Below, piece by piece: positions 40,489-48,592 of a stretch of DNA of 64,000 nucleotides (positions are counted from its first letter, which is position 1; each line of letters begins with the position of its first letter). Both the position numbers and the translations under genes were made by a program. The stretch is from DASSTY01 sp035760645. GTDB taxonomy: Bacteria; Gemmatimonadota; Gemmatimonadetes; Gemmatimonadales; GWC2-71-9. The DNA is taken from NCBI GenBank assembly GCA_035760645.1, contig DASTSO010000141.1, forward strand, positions 11,136 through 75,135. The letters are read 5' to 3'. The notes under the pieces are model-generated. The model had not been told where the DNA came from. It saw only the letters and a list, made by a program, of their open reading frames with translations, and made no database searches.

Positions 40489-42507
40489 ATGACCGATCAT
40501 CCGACCGGCCCCTCCGCCGGCCTCCCTGCCGGCGACACCGGCGACGCCGGCGACCCGGGCGGCGCGCTCCGCGCCTGGTTCCTGGGCCCCCGCGCCGAGA
40601 ACGCCGCCCTCCTCGAGCAGCTCGTCACGGAGGCGCTGCGCGACCACGTCTTCTGGCGGCGCAACTACCACCCCGAGGACGGCTTCACCATCCGCGAGAC
40701 CGACAAGCGGAGCGAGGGCTACGAGACGGCCGTCGCCACGCTGACGCAGGAGCTGATGGGGCTGCTCGCCGCGCTCAAGAAGGACATTCCGTTCTTCAGC
40801 GGGCGCTACAAGGGGCACATGGTCTTCGAGCAGACGATCGCGGCGCAGGTCGGCTACTTCGCGGCGATGCTCTACAACCCGAACAACGTCTCGATCGAGG
40901 CCTCGCCCGTGACGGGGCGCCTCGAGCTCGAGGTGGGCCGGCAGCTCGCCCGGATGATCGGCTACGACGCCGAGACGAGCTGGGGCCACCTCACCTCGGG
41001 CGGCACCGTGGCCAACTTCGAGGCGCTCTGGATCGCCCGCAACGTGCGCTATCTCGCCGTCGCGATGGCGGGCGCGGCGCGCGATCTCGGGCTCGAGCTC
41101 GACGTCGCGCTGCCCGGGGGCGAGCGCCGCCCGGTGGCGGATCTCCCGCTCTGGACGCTCCTCAACGTCACGAACGGCGCGACGATGGATCTCTGGGAGC
41201 GGCTCTGGGACGCCGCCCCGCGCCGGGACGTGCGCCGGGCGCTCGACGCGCACTCGCTCTCCTCGATCGGCTACCAGGACTACAGCGTCGAGCTCGCGCG
41301 CCTCTACGGCGACCCGCTCCCCGCGGGCGTCGTGCTCGTCGCCTCGACGGCCCACTACTCGTGGGAGAAGATCGTCCGCGCACTCGGGATCGGCGCGAAC
41401 CGGCTCGTCTGCGTCCCGGTGGACCGCCACTTCCGGATGGACCCCGACGCCCTCTGGACGCGCGTCCGGGAGCTCGCCGAGCGGCGCACGCCGATCCTCG
41501 CGTGCGTGAGCGTCTGCGGCACCACGGAGGAGAGCGCGGTGGACCGGCTCGACCAGGTACTCGCCGTGCGCGCACGAGCCGAGCGCGAGCTCGGGGTCAC
41601 CTTCCACGTGCACTCGGACGCCTGCTACGGGGGCTACGTCGCCTCGCTCACCTGGCGTGCGGACGGCACCCGGCGCACCGCGGCCGAGATCCGCGAGGCG
41701 GTGGGAGCCCCGGGCGCGGCGGACGACGCGTGGCCGAGCGAGGGATGGGTGCGCGGGATCGAGGCGCTCGGCGGCGCCGACTCGGTCACGATCGACCCGC
41801 ACAAGCTGGGCTACGTCCCCTACCCCGCCGGCGCCTTCCTCCTGCGCGACCGCCGCGCCCGGGCGCTCGTCGCGGTGGACCCGCCCTACCTCGAGCCGTC
41901 GCACGGGCTCGACGCCACCGAGGACCTCTTCCTCGGCCGCTACATCTTCGAGGGCTCGAAGCCCGGGGCGGCCGCTGCCGCGGTGTGGCTCAGCCACAAG
42001 GTGCTGCCGCTCGACGAGCGCGGCTACGGCTATCTCATCGGCCGCACGGTGGCCGGAGCCCGCCGCCTCTACGCCGCGCTCGGCGAGCAGCCGCTCGGTG
42101 ACTTCCGGGTCGTCCTGCTTCCGCCGCCCGACATCAACATCGTCTGCTTCGTCCTGCACCACCCTGCGCTCCGCAGCCTGCCCGCGACGAACGCCTTCAA
42201 CGAGCGCATCTATGCCGCGATGAGTCTCGCGCATTCGGGGCCCGCGCCCGAGTACATCATCACGCGCACCCGCTTCCGGAGCCCCACCTACGACGGCGCC
42301 GCGGAGCCGATCGTCGAGGAGCTGGGAGTGGCAACGGCCGGGGAGTGGCGCGCGAGCGGCGGCGAGGGGATCGTGATCCTGCGCTCGACGATCATGGATC
42401 CGTTCCTCGCCGCGCCGCCGCCGGCCCCGGACCACGTGGCGGGCTTTCTCGCCGCCCTCCGCCGTGCCGCCGAGCGCGCCCTGGTGGAGACCCTCGGCAC
42501 GGGGTGA
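40489..42507 (+). CDS. PLP-dependent group II amino-acid decarboxylase (tyrosine/glutamate decarboxylase-like)
   Basis: 672 residues, close to bacterial tyrosine decarboxylases (about 620) and longer than typical glutamate decarboxylases. Landmarks: PFFSGRYKGHMVFEQTIAAQVGY, GHLTSGGTVANFEALWIARN (PLP phosphate contacts), STAHYSWEKIVRALGIG, VSVCGTTEESAVDRLD, FHVHSDACYGGY (Asp for the pyridine nitrogen) and SVTIDPHKLGYVPYPAGAFLLRD, where the Lys of DPHK forms the PLP aldimine. The substrate amino acid is not clear; decarboxylation consumes a proton and could aid acid tolerance. ATG at 40489; it shares the divergent promoter region with Rrf2-hemN and lies 22 nt before a Rho gene. Confidence 0.85.
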   Translation: MTDHPTGPSAGLPAGDTGDAGDPGGALRAWFLGPRAENAALLEQLVTEALRDHVFWRRNYHPEDGFTIRETDKRSEGYETAVATLTQELMGLLAALKKDIPFFSGRYKGHMVFEQTIAAQVGYFAAMLYNPNNVSIEASPVTGRLELEVGRQLARMIGYDAETSWGHLTSGGTVANFEALWIARNVRYLAVAMAGAARDLGLELDVALPGGERRPVADLPLWTLLNVTNGATMDLWERLWDAAPRRDVRRALDAHSLSSIGYQDYSVELARLYGDPLPAGVVLVASTAHYSWEKIVRALGIGANRLVCVPVDRHFRMDPDALWTRVRELAERRTPILACVSVCGTTEESAVDRLDQVLAVRARAERELGVTFHVHSDACYGGYVASLTWRADGTRRTAAEIREAVGAPGAADDAWPSEGWVRGIEALGGADSVTIDPHKLGYVPYPAGAFLLRDRRARALVAVDPPYLEPSHGLDATEDLFLGRYIFEGSKPGAAAAAVWLSHKVLPLDERGYGYLIGRTVAGARRLYAALGEQPLGDFRVVLLPPPDINIVCFVLHHPALRSLPATNAFNERIYAAMSLAHSGPAPEYIITRTRFRSPTYDGAAEPIVEELGVATAGEWRASGGEGIVILRSTIMDPFLAAPPPAPDHVAGFLAALRRAAERALVETLGTG

Positions 42508-42529
42508 CGCTCCCGAGTATCTTGGGGGC

Positions 42530-43663
42530 ATGACCGACCCCTCCAGTCTCGGTGTCCTCGACCTGGCCAACGGCGGCGCGGGCTTCCTGCGCCGCCGTGA
42601 GGCATCCTACCTCCCCGAATCCGGCGACGTCCACGTCCCCGCCCGCCTCGTCCGCGAGCTCGACCTCCGCCCGGGCGACGAAGTCGCCGGCGAGACCGGG
42701 CGCGCCGAGGGGCGCGGGCGCGGCCCGGCGCTCACGAAGGTGACCGCGGTCAACGGCCGCCCGCCGGCGGAGCTCCGGCACCGGCCGAAGTTCGCGAGCC
42801 TGCGCTCGGTGCACCCGGACGAGCGGCTGGTGCTCGACTGCGGGCTCCGCCGCCGGGGCGAGCCCGATCTCACCAACCGGGTGATCGATCTCTTCGTGCC
42901 GTTCGGCAAGGGCCAGCGCGCCCTCGTCGTCGCGCCGGCCAAGGCGGGCAAGACCACCGTCCTGCAGAACATCGCCCAGGGCATCGCCGCCAATCATCCC
43001 TCGGCCACCCTCTTCATCCTCCTCGTGGACGAGCGGCCCGAGGAGGTGACCGAGATGGAGGCGTGCGGCGTCGGCGAGGTGATCGCCTCGAGCTTCGACA
43101 ACGAGGCGAAGCGGCACGTCGCGGTCGCCGACCTCACGCTCGAGCGCGCCCGGCGGCGGGTGGAGCAGGGCGAGGACGTGGTGCTCATCGTGGACTCGAT
43201 CACCCGCCTCGCCCGCGCGCACAACGCGGCCGAGCGCGGCAGCGGGCGCACCCTCTCGGGCGGGCTTGGCGCCGAGGCGCTCGAGCGGCCCAAGCGCTTC
43301 CTCGGGAGCGCGCGCAAGGTGGACGAGCGCCACGGCGGCGGCTCGCTCACGATCGTGGCGACGGCGCTCGTGGACACCGGCAGCCGGATGGACCAGGTGA
43401 TCTTCGAGGAGTTCAAGGGCACCGGCAACAGCGAGCTCGTGCTGAGCCGCGAGCTGGCCGAGCGGCGGATCTTTCCGGCGGTGGACCTGCAGAAGAGCGC
43501 GACGCGGCGCGAGGAGCTGCTGCTCCCGCCCGCCGAGCTCGAGCTGGCGCGGCGGCTCCGGCAGCAGCTCGCGGGCCTCTCCCCGGCCGACGCGATGACG
43601 CGCGTGGCCACGCTCCTCAAGCGGCACCCGACGCCCGAGGCGCTCACGGCGGCCGTCTCCTGA
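42530..43663 (+). CDS. rho: Transcription termination factor Rho, short form
   Basis: 377 residues against 419 in E. coli. The N-terminal helical subdomain is missing; the protein begins at the OB-fold (GVLDLANGGAGFLRRREASYLP). The hexameric ATPase is intact: Walker A APAKAGKTTVLQNIAQ, VDERPEEVTEM, Walker B DVVLIVDSITRLARA, Q-loop and R-loop region EFKGTGNSELVLSRELAERR and the end motif FPAVDLQKSATRREELLLP. In the RNA-contact motif the E. coli GFGFLR reads GAGFLR, so the first aromatic stacking residue is replaced by Ala. It may be an accessory paralogue or a lineage-specific main Rho. ATG 42530 with GGGGGCA upstream; terminated by a strong hairpin. Confidence 0.88.
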   Translation: MTDPSSLGVLDLANGGAGFLRRREASYLPESGDVHVPARLVRELDLRPGDEVAGETGRAEGRGRGPALTKVTAVNGRPPAELRHRPKFASLRSVHPDERLVLDCGLRRRGEPDLTNRVIDLFVPFGKGQRALVVAPAKAGKTTVLQNIAQGIAANHPSATLFILLVDERPEEVTEMEACGVGEVIASSFDNEAKRHVAVADLTLERARRRVEQGEDVVLIVDSITRLARAHNAAERGSGRTLSGGLGAEALERPKRFLGSARKVDERHGGGSLTIVATALVDTGSRMDQVIFEEFKGTGNSELVLSRELAERRIFPAVDLQKSATRREELLLPPAELELARRLRQQLAGLSPADAMTRVATLLKRHPTPEALTAAVS

Positions 43664-43691
43664 GGCCGCGGCGCCCGTCGGTGTTCGCGCT

Positions 43692-43722
43692 CGGGGTCCG
43701 GCTCTCGCCGGACCCCGTTTTT
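43692..43722 (+). terminator. Intrinsic terminator after rho
   Basis: An 11-bp stem (CGGGGTCCGGC / GCCGGACCCCG) with a TCTC loop, followed directly by TTTTT. It ends the decarboxylase-rho unit, 63 nt before the next gene's ATG. Confidence 0.93.
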
Positions 43723-43785
43723 CGTGACATCTTCCCGAAGGAGGCCGCCCCGCAGGGCCTCGCCCACCCTCTCTCCGAGGCGTTC

Positions 43786-44544
43786 ATGCCGCGACCCGGC
43801 ACCCTTCCCCTCGCCCTCGTCGTCGGCGCGCTCGTCGCGAGCGCCACGATCGACGGCTGCGCGCGCTCACGGCCCGACGCGGGCACGACCGCGACGCGCG
43901 CGGCAGGCGCCACCGACGGTCCGAGCACCACGACGATGGATACCACGGGCTGGCGCGCCCTCTTCGATGGTCACGACCTCGCCCGGTGGCGGGGCTACCG
44001 CAGCGACTCCGTCCCGGCAGGGTGGCGCGTCGTCGACGGCGTGCTCACGAAGGACGTCGAGACCGGCGACCTGATGACGCGGGAGCAGTTCGGCGACTTC
44101 GAGCTCGCGTGGGACTGGAAGCTCGGCCCGGGCGGCAACGCCGGCGTCTTCTACCGCGCCACCGAGGAGTACGACCACATCTACTGGAGCGGCCCCGAGT
44201 ACCAGCTCCTCGACGACGCGGGGCATCCGGACGGGAAGAGCCGGCTCACCGCCGCGGGCTCGGCCTACGGGCTCTACCCGGCCCCGGCCGGCGTCGTGAA
44301 GCCCGCGGGCCAGTGGAACCGCTCGCGGCTCGTGGTGCGCGGCAACCACGTCGAGCACTGGCTGAACGGGACGAAGCTCCTCGAGTACGAGCTCGGCAGC
44401 CCCGACTGGACGGCGAAGGTCAAGGCGAGCAAGTTCGGCGCCTGGCCCGGCTACGGCCGCGCCCGCACCGGCCACATCGGCATCCAGGGCGACCACCCCG
44501 GCGAGCTCGCGCTGCGCGACATCCGGATCCGGGTGCTGCCGTGA
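43786..44544 (+). CDS. DUF1080 (3-keto-disaccharide/glycoside hydrolase-like) exported protein
   Basis: 252 residues. An export signal ([19 protein letters not shown]) probably ends at a lipobox-like Cys. The DUF1080 jelly-roll starts at [21 protein letters not shown] and continues with [85 protein letters not shown] and [22 protein letters not shown]1080 proteins cleave or bind glycosides whose sugar has been oxidised at C3. Its stop overlaps the MFS permease start (GTGA). A second DUF1080 gene lies in the convergent operon at 45877-46710. Confidence 0.86.
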   Translation: MPRPGTLPLALVVGALVASATIDGCARSRPDAGTTATRAAGATDGPSTTTMDTTGWRALFDGHDLARWRGYRSDSVPAGWRVVDGVLTKDVETGDLMTREQFGDFELAWDWKLGPGGNAGVFYRATEEYDHIYWSGPEYQLLDDAGHPDGKSRLTAAGSAYGLYPAPAGVVKPAGQWNRSRLVVRGNHVEHWLNGTKLLEYELGSPDWTAKVKASKFGAWPGYGRARTGHIGIQGDHPGELALRDIRIRVLP

Positions 44545-45857
44545 GCGGGGGCCGCGGGCTTCACGACGCCGGGCGCGGGGTGCGCCCGCGCCTCATGGCG
44601 ATGATGTTCCTGCAGTACTTCGTCTGGGGGGCCTGGTTCGTCACGATGGGCACCTACCTCACCCAGACGCTCCGTTTCAGCGGCTCGGAGGTGGGGCTCG
44701 CCTACGGCGCCACGGCCCTCGCGGCGCTCGTCACCCCGTTCTTCGTCGGCATGGTGGCCGACCGCTTCTTCGCGAGCGAGCGGCTGATGGCGGTGCTCCA
44801 CCTCGTCGGGGCCGCGCTCCTCTGGCTCGTCTCGACGCGCACCACCTTCGGCGCGTTCTACCCGGCGCTGATCCTGTACGCGCTCTGCTACATGCCGACG
44901 CTGTCGCTGTCGAACTCGATCTCGTTCCACCACGTGCGCGATCCGGCGAAGGACTTCCCGCTGATCCGGGTCCTCGGCACGATCGGGTGGATCGTGGCGG
45001 GCGTCGTCGTCGGCCGCGTGCTCCACGCCGACGCGCTCGCGCTCCCGATGCGGCTGGCGGCCGCGGCGCAGGTCGTTCTCGGGCTCTACTCGTTCGCGCT
45101 CCCGCACACGCCGCCCAGGGCGGCGGGCGCGCCGTTCAGCGCGCGCGACGCGCTCGGGCTCGACGCGCTCGAGCTGCTCAAGGACCGCGCCTTCCTCGTC
45201 TTCACGATGGGCTCGTTCCTCCTCTGCATCCCACTCCAGTTTTACTACACCTTCGCCAATCCCTACCTCAACGAGATCGGCGCGCCGGAGCCGGCGTTCA
45301 TCCAGACCTTCGGGCAGATGAGCGAGATCGGCTTCATGCTGCTCCTGCCCTTCGCACTCCGGCGGTTCGGGATCAAGGGGATCATGCTGGGCGGGATGCT
45401 CGCCTGGGCGCTCAGGTATCTCGCTTTCAGCGGCGGGAACGCGGGACCGGGGATGTGGCTGGTCTACGCCGGGATCCTGCTGCACGGCCTGTGCTACGAC
45501 TTCTTCTTCGTCGCCGGCCAGATCTACACGGACGAGCGCGCCGGCGAGCGGATCCGCGCGGCAGCGCAGGGGTTCATCAACTTCGTCACGAACGGACTGG
45601 GCTACTTCATCGGCGCCTTCGTCTCGGGCGCGGTGGTGGAGCGCTGGACGCGCACGAACCCCGCCTGCACCGGGGCCGACGCCGCCACCGGCCGCTGTCT
45701 CCCCGTGCTCCACGATTGGCAGGCGATCTGGCTCGTCCCCGCCGCGATGGCGCTCGTCGTCTTCGTCGGCTTCGCGCTGCTCTTCCGGCCCCGCGTCGCG
45801 CGATCCGAGCCCGTCGAGGCCGCGCCGCCCGAGGCGACGCCGGCGGTGCCGCGGTAG
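44541..45857 (+). CDS. MFS transporter of the nucleoside:H+ symporter (NupG/XapB-like) family
   Basis: 438 residues, twelve predicted helices. Family signatures include [24 protein letters not shown] at the first helix, [20 protein letters not shown] in the 2-3 loop, [29 protein letters not shown] and [22 protein letters not shown]. Members near DUF1080 and Gfo/Idh/MocA genes probably carry sugars or keto-sugars rather than nucleosides; that substrate is an inference. GTG start overlaps the DUF1080 stop by 4 nt. The stop codon lies inside a hairpin shared with the convergent operon. Confidence 0.87.
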   Translation: MSGGRGLHDAGRGVRPRLMAMMFLQYFVWGAWFVTMGTYLTQTLRFSGSEVGLAYGATALAALVTPFFVGMVADRFFASERLMAVLHLVGAALLWLVSTRTTFGAFYPALILYALCYMPTLSLSNSISFHHVRDPAKDFPLIRVLGTIGWIVAGVVVGRVLHADALALPMRLAAAAQVVLGLYSFALPHTPPRAAGAPFSARDALGLDALELLKDRAFLVFTMGSFLLCIPLQFYYTFANPYLNEIGAPEPAFIQTFGQMSEIGFMLLLPFALRRFGIKGIMLGGMLAWALRYLAFSGGNAGPGMWLVYAGILLHGLCYDFFFVAGQIYTDERAGERIRAAAQGFINFVTNGLGYFIGAFVSGAVVERWTRTNPACTGADAATGRCLPVLHDWQAIWLVPAAMALVVFVGFALLFRPRVARSEPVEAAPPEATPAVPR

Positions 45858-45880
45858 GGCGGAACGCCGTCCCGCCCTAC
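45854..45880. terminator. Shared hairpin between convergent operons
   Basis: GTAGGGCGG (45854-45862) pairs with CCGCCCTAC (45872-45880). The stem contains the stop codons of both convergent genes (TAG at 45855-45857 and the minus-strand TAG at 45879-45877). No T-tract on either side. It may protect both mRNA ends. Confidence 0.6.
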
Positions 45881-46710
45881 TCGCTCAGCTCCCGCACCCA
45901 CACGTTCCGGAACCGCGTCGGGTTCTCGTGGTCCTGCAGCACGAGCGGGAGCCGGTCGGGGTGGGGCTTGTAGGTGGCGCGGTGGTCGTGCTCGGTCCAG
46001 CCGGTGATCACGGTGTGATCCTGCACGAGCACGCCGTTGTGGAGGACGGTGATCGTGGCGGGGCGCAGCACCCGGCCGTCGGGCGCGAACAGGGGCCGGT
46101 GGAAGACGATGTCGTACGTCTGCCACTCGCCCGGGCGGCGCGCGGCGCTCACGAGCGGGGGCGTCTGGCCGTAGATCGCGGCGACCCAGCCGTCGGGATA
46201 GGTGTCGTTGTGCCACGAGTCGAGGATCTGCACCTCGTAATGGCTCATCAGGAAGACGCCGCTGTTGCCGCGCTCCTGGCTCTCGCCCCTCGGGGGCGTG
46301 GGCACGGCCCATTCGACGTGCAGCTGCACGCTGCCGAAGGCGCGCTTCGTCCGGATGCTGCCCGTGCCGGGCGCCACCTCGACGTAGCCGTCGTGCACCG
46401 TCCAGCGCGCCGGCCCGCCGCCGGCCCCTTCCCACTCCGCGAGGCCCCTGGCGCGGCCCGCGCCGTCGAGGAGCACGATCGCGTCCGAGGGCGGCGGCAC
46501 CGGCGCGCCGGCCGGCGCCGGCGTGACGACCGGTGGGCGCGGCCGCTCCATCGAGTGGAGCGGCCACTCCTTCGGCGCGGCGGAGTCGGGCTGCTGGGCC
46601 ATGGCGATGGACGATAGCCCCGCCGAGGCGGCCAGCGCGAGCGCCCCGAGACGGAGGATCCCGAGGCGGAGGATCCCTGGGCGGCTGGCCCGCCGGTGCG
46701 CCGCCCTCAC
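45877..46710 (-). CDS. DUF1080 exported protein, second copy
   Basis: 277 residues. A signal peptide (GILRLGILRLGALALAASAG...SIAMAQQ) contains two repeated GILRL units from a 15-bp DNA repeat. The DUF1080 fold follows: DAIVLLDGAGRARGLAEWEG, WTVHDGYVEVAPGTGSIRTKRAFGSVQLHVEW, GNSGVFLMSHYEVQILDSWHND, WQTYDIVFHRPLFAPDGRVL and HNGVLVQDHTVITGWTEHDH. It acts outside the cytoplasm, probably on a 3-keto-glycoside made by the GMC dehydrogenase in the same operon. GTG start overlaps the upstream stop (GTGA). Confidence 0.84.
   Translation of the reverse strand: MRAAHRRASRPGILRLGILRLGALALAASAGLSSIAMAQQPDSAAPKEWPLHSMERPRPPVVTPAPAGAPVPPPSDAIVLLDGAGRARGLAEWEGAGGGPARWTVHDGYVEVAPGTGSIRTKRAFGSVQLHVEWAVPTPPRGESQERGNSGVFLMSHYEVQILDSWHNDTYPDGWVAAIYGQTPPLVSAARRPGEWQTYDIVFHRPLFAPDGRVLRPATITVLHNGVLVQDHTVITGWTEHDHRATYKPHPDRLPLVLQDHENPTRFRNVWVRELSE
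46652..46681. repeat. Two tandem 15-bp repeats in a signal-peptide coding region
   Basis: CGGAGGATCCCGAGG (46652) is followed by a near copy, CGGAGGATCCCTGGG (46667). It doubles the GILRL unit in the DUF1080 signal peptide, lengthening its hydrophobic part without shifting the frame. Confidence 0.8.
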
Positions 46711-47942
46711 GGCCGCCACTCCCCGCGCGCCACCGCCGGCACGAAGCGGTCGAGGCCCCGCGGCGGGAAGGCGAGGGTGCGCTCCTGCTCGGCGCTCTGA
46801 TACGCGGTCATCAGAATTCTCACCACCTCGAGTCCGTCCTCCAGCGTGAGCCGCGGCGCTTCCTTGCCCAGGAATGCGCGGACGAAATGCCGATCCTCCG
46901 CCTCGTAGCCGTAGGCCACCGCCTCGTCGGCCACGACGGGCATGAGACCCATCTCGGCGTTCTGCTTCTCGACGAGGTCCTCGCCCGCCTTCCCCTTCAC
47001 CTCGCGACTGAAGAAGAGATCCAGCCCGGTGTCGAGGGTGTTCCAGCGCATCGAGTACTCGGGCCCGAGCAGCTCGGCCGAGAGCCGGAGGCCCGCGCCG
47101 ACGAAGCTCCACGAGGTGGTGGCCTCGCCGATGACGCGCCGGCCCTCGGGCGTCTCGAACTCGAGCACCACGCTCGCGAAGTCCTCGGCGGGCGCCTTCG
47201 TGTAGTCCACCTCGGAGCCCATCGTCTTCACGAGCCGGCGCGCGTATTCGGGGCGCGTCCACTTGAGGCTCGCGATGTGGCCCGTGACCTTGAGGAGCGT
47301 GAGCGAGCCGAGCGGCTGCCCCGGCTCGGTGAGCAGGTGGCGCACGACGAGCGCCGAGTGGCACATCATGTCGTTGAGCACGCCGCCGCCCTGCAGCGCC
47401 CCCTGCCAGAACCACGGCATGTGGGGTCCGCTGTGCTCCTCGGCCGCGCGCGCGAGATAGGGCCGGCCGGTGAGGCGCGCGCCGCGGGCCCACAGCAGCG
47501 CCCGCCCGCGCTCGACCTGCGGCGCGAAGACCTGGTTCTCGAGATACCCGTGCGGGATGCCCGCGCGGGTGACGAGCTGCAGGACCCGCTTCGCCTCCGC
47601 CACGTTGCGGGCGAGCGGCTTCTCGCAGGCGAGCCCGCGGAGCGCGCCGCGGCCGCGCGTCACCGCGTCGGTGATCTCCTCGACGTTCTCGATGCGGGCC
47701 TGGTTGGGCCCGCAGAGCCAGATGGCGTCGATCGCGGGATCCGCCACCATCTCGGCGATCGACCGGTAGGGTCGCGCCTCGCCCACGTCGAGCTCGCGCG
47801 CGTAGGCCGCCGCGCTCGCCGCGCGCTGCGCGTGCGGGCTCCAGACGCCGCGCACGTCGGCGTCGCGCACGCCGCGAAACGCCTGCATGTGGAAGCGCGC
47901 GTTGAAGCCGCTCCCGACGAAGCCGATGCCGAGCCTGGTCAC
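46707..47942 (-). CDS. Gfo/Idh/MocA family NAD(P)-dependent oxidoreductase
   Basis: 411 residues. Rossmann motif LGIGFVGSGFNARFHMQAFRGV at the N-terminus, then IDAIWLCGPNQAR and the catalytic-lysine motif ACEKPLARNVAEAKRV (EKP). The C-terminal alpha/beta domain includes MPWFWQGALQGGGVLNDMMCHSALVVRHLL, with the usual His, and VVLEFETPEGRRVIGEATTSW. Such enzymes oxidise or reduce sugars at C1 to C3 and often handle 3-keto-sugars next to DUF1080 proteins. GTG start overlaps the upstream stop (GTGA), and its own stop overlaps the DUF1080 start. Confidence 0.88.
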   Translation of the reverse strand: MTRLGIGFVGSGFNARFHMQAFRGVRDADVRGVWSPHAQRAASAAAYARELDVGEARPYRSIAEMVADPAIDAIWLCGPNQARIENVEEITDAVTRGRGALRGLACEKPLARNVAEAKRVLQLVTRAGIPHGYLENQVFAPQVERGRALLWARGARLTGRPYLARAAEEHSGPHMPWFWQGALQGGGVLNDMMCHSALVVRHLLTEPGQPLGSLTLLKVTGHIASLKWTRPEYARRLVKTMGSEVDYTKAPAEDFASVVLEFETPEGRRVIGEATTSWSFVGAGLRLSAELLGPEYSMRWNTLDTGLDLFFSREVKGKAGEDLVEKQNAEMGLMPVVADEAVAYGYEAEDRHFVRAFLGKEAPRLTLEDGLEVVRILMTAYQSAEQERTLAFPPRGLDRFVPAVARGEWRP

Positions 47943-48592
47943 GAGCGCGTCTCCGTGTGTCCGCCGTTCCGGCCGTCCGCCACCGCCTCGTAGCTCACGC
48001 CGAGTTTGGCGAGCGCCGCGGGCGGGCAGCCGTCCCACGCCGGTCGCGCGACGTTGCCCTCGTACCGCAGGTCCTTCACGCCCATCCGGCTCGACCAGAA
48101 CGCGGTGGCGACGAGGTCGCGGAAGTCGCTGAAGAAGACCACGCCGGGATGCAGCTCCTTCCGCGCCTGCTTCGGCCACGCGATGTCGTCCAGCACTGCC
48201 GTGCGCTCGGCCGGCGCCGCCTGGAGGAAGGTCTTGCCGTACCGGCGCCCGCACTCCGCGTCGAGCCAGGCGAGCCCGCCGCGGATCTCGGTGCGTGCCG
48301 CGTCGCTCTCGATCTCCCGGAGTGCGTAGTCGAGGTAGGCCGGCGCCCCCGCGTCGCTCGCGCTCCCCGAGCGCTCGTCGCGCGGGATGATGAGATCGCC
48401 CAGGAGCGTGACGGTGGCGTACTCGTGGGGCGTGAAGAATTGCGGGGCACGACCCGCGTCGGCAGTGGCACCGGCGGAGCCCGCCGCCCCGCCGCCCCGC
48501 CGTCCCGCCCCTTCCCGCCCGCACGCCCCGACCACCGCCGCCGTCCCGATCAGCGCGAGCAGCTCGCGCCGGGTCATCTCGCCGAGACTCAT
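47939..48592 (-). CDS. Gluconate 2-dehydrogenase subunit 3 family protein (small subunit of a GMC dehydrogenase)
   Basis: 217 residues. MTRRELLALIGTAAVVGAC is a twin-arginine-like export signal ending in a lipobox. The domain FFTPHEYATVTLLGDLIIPRDERSGSASDAGAPAYLDYAL is diagnostic for the family, with GLAWLDAECGRRYGKTF and FFSDFRDLVATAFWSSRMGVKDLRYEGN later. It escorts the cofactor-bound large subunit through the Tat system and anchors it. ATG overlaps the GMC gene stop (ATGA), which supports a stable complex of the two. Confidence 0.88.
   Translation of the reverse strand: MSLGEMTRRELLALIGTAAVVGACGREGAGRRGGGAAGSAGATADAGRAPQFFTPHEYATVTLLGDLIIPRDERSGSASDAGAPAYLDYALREIESDAARTEIRGGLAWLDAECGRRYGKTFLQAAPAERTAVLDDIAWPKQARKELHPGVVFFSDFRDLVATAFWSSRMGVKDLRYEGNVARPAWDGCPPAALAKLGVSYEAVADGRNGGHTETRS

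Noticed and set aside
40420..42570. Minus-strand open frame opposite the decarboxylase
   Set aside because: No recognisable domain, and the PLP-binding motifs are all on the plus strand.
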